Origin: Pontiellaceae bacterium
GTDB lineage: Bacteria; Verrucomicrobiota; Kiritimatiellia; Kiritimatiellales; Tichowtungiaceae
Length of the DNA stretch: 7,427 nt
Reading direction: 5' to 3'
Assembly: GCA_029934215.1 (NCBI GenBank)
Contig: JAOZMR010000139.1
Coordinates: forward strand, 1 to 7,427
In this document: one piece after another, positions 1-5,400 of the stretch
Layout of the letters: each line of letters opens with the position of its first letter
Position numbering within the stretch: the first letter of the stretch is position 1
Translations under genes and position numbers: made by a program
The notes under the pieces: model-generated
The model's input: only the letters and a program-made list of their open reading frames with translations
Databases searched by the model: none
Told to the model about the DNA's origin: nothing

Positions 1-103
1 TATGGTTTATCTGTATGTTCAACAACATCCTGATGAAACACAAAATCAAAATAGTCATCCTCAAAAGGTAAAATACCGGATGCATCCACCTTAAGAAAAC
101 TCC
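1..103 (-). pseudogene. SAM-dependent methyltransferase fragment (class I, Methyltransf_11-like)
   Basis: Reading leftward from about 103, one frame gives FLKVDASGILPFEDDYFDF, then VFHQDVVEHTDKP up to the window edge. The pattern hydrophobic-D-x-x-x-x-LPFEDxxFDFV followed by a V(V/L)EH step is what class I SAM-dependent methyltransferases show around motif II and the strand after it. The expected N-terminal part with the glycine-rich SAM-binding loop (motif I) is missing. Upstream the frame runs straight into the inverted-repeat element at 104-200 and meets a stop at about 154-156 with no start codon. The gene therefore looks beheaded at the repeat boundary. The rest of the domain continues beyond the left edge, so I cannot say whether the 3' part is intact. 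The family assignment is inferred from the motif only; the methyl acceptor is unknown. Confidence 0.6.
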
Positions 104-200
104 AGCAAGCGTATGGTGGGTAGAGGAACGAAACCCACCATTCATCAATTCAAAAGGGGTAAGGTGGGTTTCGCTGACGCTCTACTCACCCTACGCTCGT
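104..200. repeat. MITE-like inverted-repeat element 1
   Basis: Two arms face each other. The left arm is 108-139 (AGCGTATGGTGGGTAGAG, three bases, then CGAAACCCACC). The right arm is 163-197, whose complement reads AGCGTAGGGTGAGTAGAG, six bases, then CGAAACCCACC. They match at 27 of 29 positions outside a short central bulge where their lengths differ (3 versus 6 bases). The loop is only 23 bases. The similarity extends outward, with one mismatch, to AGCAAGCGTA at 104 and the complement of ACGAGCGTA at the right end. The element has no coding capacity. Its outer ends match element 2 at 788-928. It abuts a broken methyltransferase on the left and lies 12 bases past the DUF29 stop codon on the right. 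As RNA it would fold into a long imperfect hairpin and might stop or slow transcription from the DUF29 gene. I found no clear target-site duplication. Confidence 0.75.
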
Positions 201-212
201 TTAAAACCATAA

Positions 213-671
213 TTAATCTATTGGATAAAATTGCTCATCTAACGTTTGTTCCAATGTATAAGGACAATTTTGAGGAAAAGTTTTACGTGGCAAGTTAGTT
301 TCTTTTTCAGTTTTAAGGATAGCTTTACTGTATGCTAAAGCAAATTTTTCATATAGTTTAGATTTAAGACTGGGACTATCTTCTAATAATTCCTGAATTT
401 CTCTACGCTGTTCCACAATAGTTAGTTTCCAACTACGTGAACGGAGACCTGATTGATATTGCCATTTTAAGAGATGCATTATGAGTACTGCTAATCGGTT
501 AATCAATTCCCGCCGTTCACTAGCTCCCATAGCTTTTATTTCCTCTATTACCATTTGCATATCAACTTGATAGTAATTACCATCAGATAATAACTGTGAA
601 GTTTTTTGTGTCCAAGCATAAAAATCTGTGAGTTGATTATTTTGCAAAGTTTCTTTATTAATATTTTCCAT
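213..671 (-). CDS. DUF29 family protein
   Basis: This is a 152-residue soluble protein of the DUF29 family, which is abundant in cyanobacteria and Beggiatoa-like bacteria and has no established function. The whole family pattern can be followed: DFYAWTQ near residue 17, a VIEEIKAMG helix near 41, SERRELINRL, then HLLKWQYQSGLRSRSW around 65-80, TIVEQRREI, SPSLK, and a C-terminal block with FPQNCPYTLEQ and LDEQF. Its length is normal for the family and no interruption is visible. I chose the ATG at 671 over an in-frame TTG at 683: a GGGA ribosome binding site (678-681) lies 6 bases before the ATG, and family members start close to this point. The gene sits between two inverted-repeat elements with matching ends, directly behind an epimerase relic whose second reading frame ends inside the DUF29 leader. 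No promoter of its own is evident. Assignment to the family is firm; no role can be deduced. Confidence 0.93.
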   Translation of the reverse strand: MENINKETLQNNQLTDFYAWTQKTSQLLSDGNYYQVDMQMVIEEIKAMGASERRELINRLAVLIMHLLKWQYQSGLRSRSWKLTIVEQRREIQELLEDSPSLKSKLYEKFALAYSKAILKTEKETNLPRKTFPQNCPYTLEQTLDEQFYPID

Positions 672-673
672 AT

Positions 674-789
674 TTATTCCCAATGGATGACAGCATCTAT
701 TTTGCCATGATCTTTAAACGAGAACGTCTTTTTAAAACAATCACTTGGTAGCCTTGCTTTAATATTTTATGAGCAAGATGGCTACCTAG
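674..789 (-). pseudogene. Decayed NAD-dependent epimerase/dehydratase N-terminal fragment
   Basis: From 789 leftward one frame reads LGSHLAHKILKQGYQVIVLK followed by RRSRLKIMAK and a stop at 697-699. This resembles the end of the nucleotide-binding glycine motif (GxxGFxGSH), first helix and second strand of short-chain NAD-dependent epimerases. A shifted frame (718 to 674) gives FKDHGKIDAVIH, the strand that normally carries a DAVIHTA-type sequence, then WE and a stop. The two pieces belong to the same fold but are out of frame and too close together. I infer an internal deletion of a few dozen codons plus a frameshift. The start of the glycine motif is missing exactly where the inverted-repeat element at 788-928 begins, and everything after DAVIH is gone. 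A 62-codon open frame (885-697) joins this scrap to repeat sequence and should not be called as a gene. Confidence 0.6.
678..681 (-). promoter_or_regulatory. Ribosome binding site of the DUF29 gene
   Basis: The minus strand reads TTGGGAATAAATATGG. GGGA lies 6 bases before the ATG at 671, so it supports that start rather than the TTG at 683, which overlaps the site itself. Confidence 0.5.
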
Positions 790-928
790 CAAGCGTAGGG
801 TCAATGCCATTAAGTTAAGCCAGGGTGATAACGAATGTTCGCCCCTACAGTCAATGAATACATGGAGTTTTGTAGGGGCAGACATAAGTGTCGGCCCGAT
901 ACTTAATGGCAGTGACCCTACGCTCGCT
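788..928. repeat. MITE-like inverted-repeat element 2
   Basis: Terminal inverted repeats of 28 bases lie at 788-815 and 901-928. They match at 26 of 28 positions, and the inner 24 have a single mismatch. The left arm begins AGCAAGCGTAGGGTCAATGC; the right arm ends with the complement. Inside is a second perfect 9-base inverted repeat, GCCCCTACA at 841-849 and TGTAGGGGC at 871-879, around a 21-base loop. The total is 141 bp with no coding capacity of its own. The ends are nearly the same as those of element 1 (104-200) but the interior is unrelated. It lies against the point where the epimerase relic loses its N-terminus. Long inverted termini and small size are typical of non-autonomous (MITE-type) elements moved by a transposase in trans; no such transposase is in the window. 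The hairpin could also end transcripts of the operon to its right. Confidence 0.78.
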
Positions 929-1000
929 GCGCTTCCAATTTGACCACCAAAGATTCAAATAAAGATAAATATTCGCCAACCCAACCCCATGAATTTTGAA
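929..1000. other. Spacer between operon end and repeat element 2
   Basis: No gene, RNA or clear terminator is seen here. The only structure is a minus-strand open frame (about 1013 to 918) that overlaps the end of the DUF4956 gene in another frame. It reads SWGWVGEYLSLFESLVVKLE, then AQRA, and stops inside element 2. It has no start codon. It could be the tail of a lost gene or part of a dispersed repeat; I do not recognise it. Confidence 0.35.
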
Positions 1001-1705
1001 TTATATAAATAAATTAGATTCAGGACTAAGAAGCGAAACCTTGTTAACACCATTGATATTCTCAATTTCAAGCAACGACTGCTCAATGTTGTCATATTTT
1101 TTGGAAAAAACAGAATAGGTTAGTTCTTTCATTCCATTTTCTTTATCAGTGAAGCTTGATTTTAAAAACCATTTGGTTTTATTTTGTGTAAATATACTTG
1201 AGATATCCTTACTGAGCAATACCGGTTTTTTATCAAGTTCCGACATGTTTATGACCACAATATAATCGGCATTCATTTTTGTGAATATATTGAATATATC
1301 CAAAATTAAAATTATTACTGTCATAAAAACTAAAAATATGATTGCGAGATAATAATTTTGTGCACCAACAGCTAATCCCTCAGCTATACTCCAAAACAGG
1401 TAAGACATATCCGCAGTGTTTTTCAATACGGTTCTAAACCTAATTATTGATAATGCACCTATTAAACCAAGTGATAAAGCAACACTCGATCCAATAGAAA
1501 TCATAATGGTAGTAACAATCATACATACCATCAGCAATGTGAAATTAAATGAACCCTCATAAGAAAATCCTTTATTGGCTTGCCTATAAACGATTGTTAT
1601 AACCATTCCAATAACAAACGACAGTACTAAACAAAAAATTATTGTTTGTATGGACTGTGTACTATTTGAAATATTAATATCCCATGTAGCTAATAAATCT
1701 AACAT
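1001..1705 (-). CDS. DUF4956 family integral membrane protein
   Basis: This is a 234-residue inner-membrane protein of the DUF4956 family. Hydrophobic segments lie at about residues 20-40, 54-75, 76-90 and 117-141. Between the third and fourth is the family's hallmark block GLIGALSIIRFRT (80-92), then KNTADMSYLFWSIAEGLAVG (95-114), a charged, probably re-entrant or cytoplasmic loop. Residues 145-234 form a soluble tail ending in a strand-helix-strand pattern (LTYSVFSKKYD, then IEQSLLEIENINGVNKVSLL), which could be an ACT/ferredoxin-like fold. The gene is last in the CotH-VTC-DUF4956 operon, 10 bases after the VTC stop. A strong AGAGGA ribosome binding site (1709-1714) sits just before the ATG. 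DUF4956 proteins are commonly found next to VTC-domain genes; function is not established. A role as membrane anchor or conduit for the VTC enzyme is my inference. Confidence 0.9.
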   Translation of the reverse strand: MLDLLATWDINISNSTQSIQTIIFCLVLSFVIGMVITIVYRQANKGFSYEGSFNFTLLMVCMIVTTIMISIGSSVALSLGLIGALSIIRFRTVLKNTADMSYLFWSIAEGLAVGAQNYYLAIIFLVFMTVIILILDIFNIFTKMNADYIVVINMSELDKKPVLLSKDISSIFTQNKTKWFLKSSFTDKENGMKELTYSVFSKKYDNIEQSLLEIENINGVNKVSLLSPESNLFI

Positions 1706-1708
1706 ATT

Positions 1709-1714
1709 TCCTCT
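1709..1714 (-). promoter_or_regulatory. Ribosome binding site of the DUF4956 gene
   Basis: AGAGGA on the minus strand lies in the 10-base gap between the VTC stop (1716-1718) and the ATG at 1705. The spacing is short, but no other good start follows nearby. Confidence 0.6.
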
Positions 1715-1715
1715 T

Positions 1716-2447
1716 TTAATTGATGTTGAGTGAACTATTTACCGACAAATTCTGGACGCTCAAAGAGTATTTGCTAATCGCAGTTCTTTTGAGTGAATAC
1801 TTTTTTATGATATATGAAAGCCAAAATGGGAAATACCCTGGGGTTTTTATTTCCAAAATGGCTATATCCCGAGAAAGTACCTGAACATGAGGTGTTTGAT
1901 TAAGATTACCATTAAAACGGCAACATTTTATATCGCAATCCAAAGTCATACGTATATTTTTATCAATAGTTGCGAAAAAAGCTCGGCGTGAATAATCAAT
2001 TCTGATAAATGCTTGAAAATCATGCAAATGGCGCACTTTTAAAATATGTAATGGCTCTGAACTTTGTAGTACATCTTCATAAAAAAAATCATTATTAGTA
2101 CAAATGAGTTTTAGTTCATTATAACTAATTTTGGTTTTTCTCTTTAAAATTTTATCAAACACTTTGTATTTAAACTCTATATTACCGAAGTGACCTTCCA
2201 TAATCGGTGGATAAAATCTTAATCGCAATTTCACTCTTTTGGCTTGCCCTTCTAGCTTATCATGATATGATTTTAGCGTATGATTTTCATAATATATAGA
2301 AGCAACACGGTAACCTTCGTCTTTATTATTTGAATAGAAATCGTTTTTCGTAAACTTTTTCAAATCATGTAATAAATGCTGACGAATTGATAATGGAATA
2401 TAATATTTATATTCTATTCTTTCAGAAAGTTCTTTATTCTGTTTCAT
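1716..2447 (-). CDS. VTC-domain (polyphosphate polymerase-type) protein
   Basis: This 243-residue soluble protein consists of one VTC domain, the tunnel-fold catalytic domain that in yeast Vtc4 polymerises polyphosphate from ATP. The expected charged residues of the tunnel are visible: ERIEYKYYI (E9, R10, E12, K14) on the first strand, YRVASIYYEN (46-55), the RVKLRLR strand (R71, K73, R75, R77), EFKYK (E91, K93), IRIDYSRRAFF (148-158), RMTLDCDI (166-173), EIKTPG (E199, K201) and the closing KRTAISKYS (K220, R221, K226). No SPX domain, signal peptide or membrane span is present, so it should act in the cytoplasm. Its ATG overlaps the stop of the CotH gene (TAATG, one base shared) and no Shine-Dalgarno sequence precedes it, which points to translational coupling. 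The next gene is a DUF4956 membrane protein. Whether bacterial members make polyphosphate or use another nucleotide substrate is unproven. Confidence 0.9.
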   Translation of the reverse strand: MKQNKELSERIEYKYYIPLSIRQHLLHDLKKFTKNDFYSNNKDEGYRVASIYYENHTLKSYHDKLEGQAKRVKLRLRFYPPIMEGHFGNIEFKYKVFDKILKRKTKISYNELKLICTNNDFFYEDVLQSSEPLHILKVRHLHDFQAFIRIDYSRRAFFATIDKNIRMTLDCDIKCCRFNGNLNQTPHVQVLSRDIAILEIKTPGYFPFWLSYIIKKYSLKRTAISKYSLSVQNLSVNSSLNIN

Positions 2448-5400
2448 TATTTGTAAAACGGTATTTCAGATTCAGACAGTGGAGAATTCAGAAGTCCAAC
2501 TGGAAGTTCTTTAAATGAAAAATCATCTTCTTTCAATGCACTTATTTTTCCATTAGTACTTAACAAGGCAAATTTGTATCCATAATCTGCAAGTGAATCT
2601 TCCAGATAGGCCTTAATCAGAGCTTTTTTACCGCGTTTTTTCTTTTTCGGTTCTCTAACCACAATTTTTCTTACTGAATTACTAAATCTGCACTTTGAGT
2701 TATAAACCACAATATCAGATTTGTACTTCTTTTCTTGAGTGCGGACGTTATCATTTTCCGGTATAATTTCAACTCCTATATCTGTTCCATTATTCTGAAA
2801 TAAACTATTGTAAACAGAAACATGCCCACCTCCAAATATCATCTTCTTGTTATATGCTGCTATACCGATAGTATTACTAAGAAAATTATTATTTTCAATT
2901 GTAACATAGGAAAGATCTTTAGCAACAATACCGATTTGATTTCTTTTGATAATATTGTTAACAATGAGAATCTTTGATTCCTCACCAATGCTGATACCTT
3001 TGTCTTTTGAGCCTTCTATAATATTATCACGTATTATGACATTTGAACCAGAAATATCAACACTATCATTTCCATTATTAAGGAAATAATTTTTTTCAAT
3101 TGCTGAACCTTTCTTAGCAAAGTCAAGATCAATAGCATCCTTACCATTACGATAAAAAAAGGAATGTTCTATTTTAGCTAGACCATATTTAATATTTATG
3201 GCGTCATCACCGTTTTTAACACTTGCATATTGAAACTTGGAGTTTTCCACATTAATATCTGAATAATGGGCAGCAAGCATTCCAGAAAAATAGACTCCGT
3301 TAATATATGCTTCTCCCCCTCGTTCAAATATACAATGTTCAAATTCTCCAAAAGCATTTTCGCGTAATAACCCAACAACTCCCCATGATTTAGTTTTTGT
3401 CATTGAAGTAAAAATAATAGGCTTTTCCTGCGTCCCAACCGCTCTGATTTTTCCGTAAGAGATTAATGATACATCAGGGCCAAAACGCAAGACTGCTCCA
3501 GGAGCAATAATTAATTCCATATTTTTAGGAATAATAATGTTTTCTCGAATAGCATATTCACCTTCTGGCATCATTATCTGTCCAGCAGAGTCAAGTGGCT
3601 TAAAATACGAGTGAAGCATTAGAAATTCTGCACGAGTTCGATTGATTGCATCAGGCGAGTCAAAAACAGAATGCTCCTGTGCAACCTCAATTTTTTTGTT
3701 CTCTGCTTGCTCGAAACGAACAGTAGCAGGTTGAATGTTGAGGTGTTTTGGCTTATTGGCAACTTCGTGATAAACAACGTTATCAAACGGAATCTGAGCA
3801 TCGGTAACAGCATTTTTTAAAATCACAGAAATATCATTCTTGACATCAATCCCAGGAATTCGTTTGAATGTAAGTTCGAGAGTCAGACGTTGTTTTTCAA
3901 TAATCTCTCCACTCGTTCTCAAAATTGAAATGATTCTGTTTCTGATAGCAACATCATCCAGACTCTTTTTTTTGATATTATATATACGCTGCTTTGGTTG
4001 TAATTCACCATATTGATTTTTCAAGAATGAGATCGCGTCAGGATCATTGTGTAATTTGGTTAAAATTCGATTGTACTGATCCCGCCAGAGAGCTATTATC
4101 TTGAATGAAAGGAAAGCATCGGAAACAAGGTGCCGATGAATTGGAATAACACCGTTTTCCCTGATATCAATATGCCATTTTTGTCCGCTATGCAAGTCAA
4201 CGAGTTTCACATCTTTCAATCTTTGATGATTTTTTAAGACAATCTTTTCAACCTGCGTGGAACTGATAAAATTATTTTTAACAGGAGCAATATTGAGCCG
4301 CAGATGCTCGTATTCACTGTTTGGTTCAGTTTGAAAGCGAGTAATTTCGAGATCAAAATGGTTATTAAATGCCAAATATTGTCGTAGCCTTTTAAAGCGC
4401 AGTTGGAATACGTTCCAAATCTTCAAAATCATTGCATCGATTGTGGAGTATGGGACGATGTCCAGAGTAAAACTTGGATTATGTGGGCATTCAAAGTCCC
4501 GTGTTCTTTGAAATCCAGGTTTTGTTTGTTCATACAATGAATCGAAGGTTCGTTTTGCATTGACTAGCAGATCAGTATTTTTGACATACTGCCAAAGAAT
4601 CCTGTTTCTTCGATTGTAATTTAAAAAATTATTTAAAAACACATCGGCAACCGGATTATAGTGTATAAAAAACAAGGAATTTTCCATAAATGGTTTTTCA
4701 ATATCCGGGACTCCAAGATCACTGCTCATGCCAAAACGAACATCCCACGGCATTATTTCAAGTATTCCCCTGCTGCTATCCCAATACAACATAATATTAT
4801 GGCTAGGATCCTGATGAGTACTTCCCAATAGAAAAGAGTGAGCGTTCCATTTCAATAATTGCTCAACATCTATAAATTCCCTAGCCGCCTGGATATTATT
4901 GTTTTTTAGGAAAGAAAATATGTCATTGACCAGTTTCCCGGGCGGATATTTTCTTTTATAACGCTTTTCCTCCAAATTAGCATATAATTTCCAATGTTCA
5001 TCAAAGTAATCGAACAAATAACGACCACCTCTTTTTAAACCGATCAGATAGCCCTGTGGTTTCCTTTGTAATTCCAGATCAGCTTTATCTCGCGTGATCT
5101 GCCAGTATATCCCGATGGGTTTATGATTGATGGTTAAATAAATAAATTCATTGCGGATAGAGAGAAGCCCCATATATTTCGCCAGTTCGTAAGAAAATGC
5201 TTCTCCCAAATAAGTCCGTGTACATGGGCGTAAAAAATCAATCCTGGTATTTTTTTTCAAATCTATTCGTAGTGATTTCAACCGTGAGGCGTGGTGATAC
5301 GACATTGTACCTCTGGTTTTCATCTTAACATCCCTAACGATTCCATTTATATTGAGTTTCGCGGATGGCCGTGTTTTGTATTTATTTCTTATTCTATACC

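Noticed and set aside
94..210. Target-site duplication around element 1 (AAAAC on both sides)
   Set aside because: The copies are offset from the element ends by different distances and the sequence is low-complexity. Element 2 shows none either.
113..298. Plus-strand 61-codon open frame
   Set aside because: It covers element 1 and the antisense of the DUF29 3' end, and resembles no known protein.
671..683. TTG at 683 as the DUF29 start, adding four residues
   Set aside because: The likely ribosome binding site overlaps this TTG and fits the ATG at 671.
697..885. A 62-codon minus-strand open frame with an ATG
   Set aside because: Its first half is translation of inverted-repeat element 2 and its second half is the epimerase scrap. 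It is a chance chimera and not a gene.
3196..3813. Short alternative minus-strand frames (3196-3378, 3619-3813), and likewise 5428-5619
   Set aside because: They are out-of-frame shadows of the same long gene.
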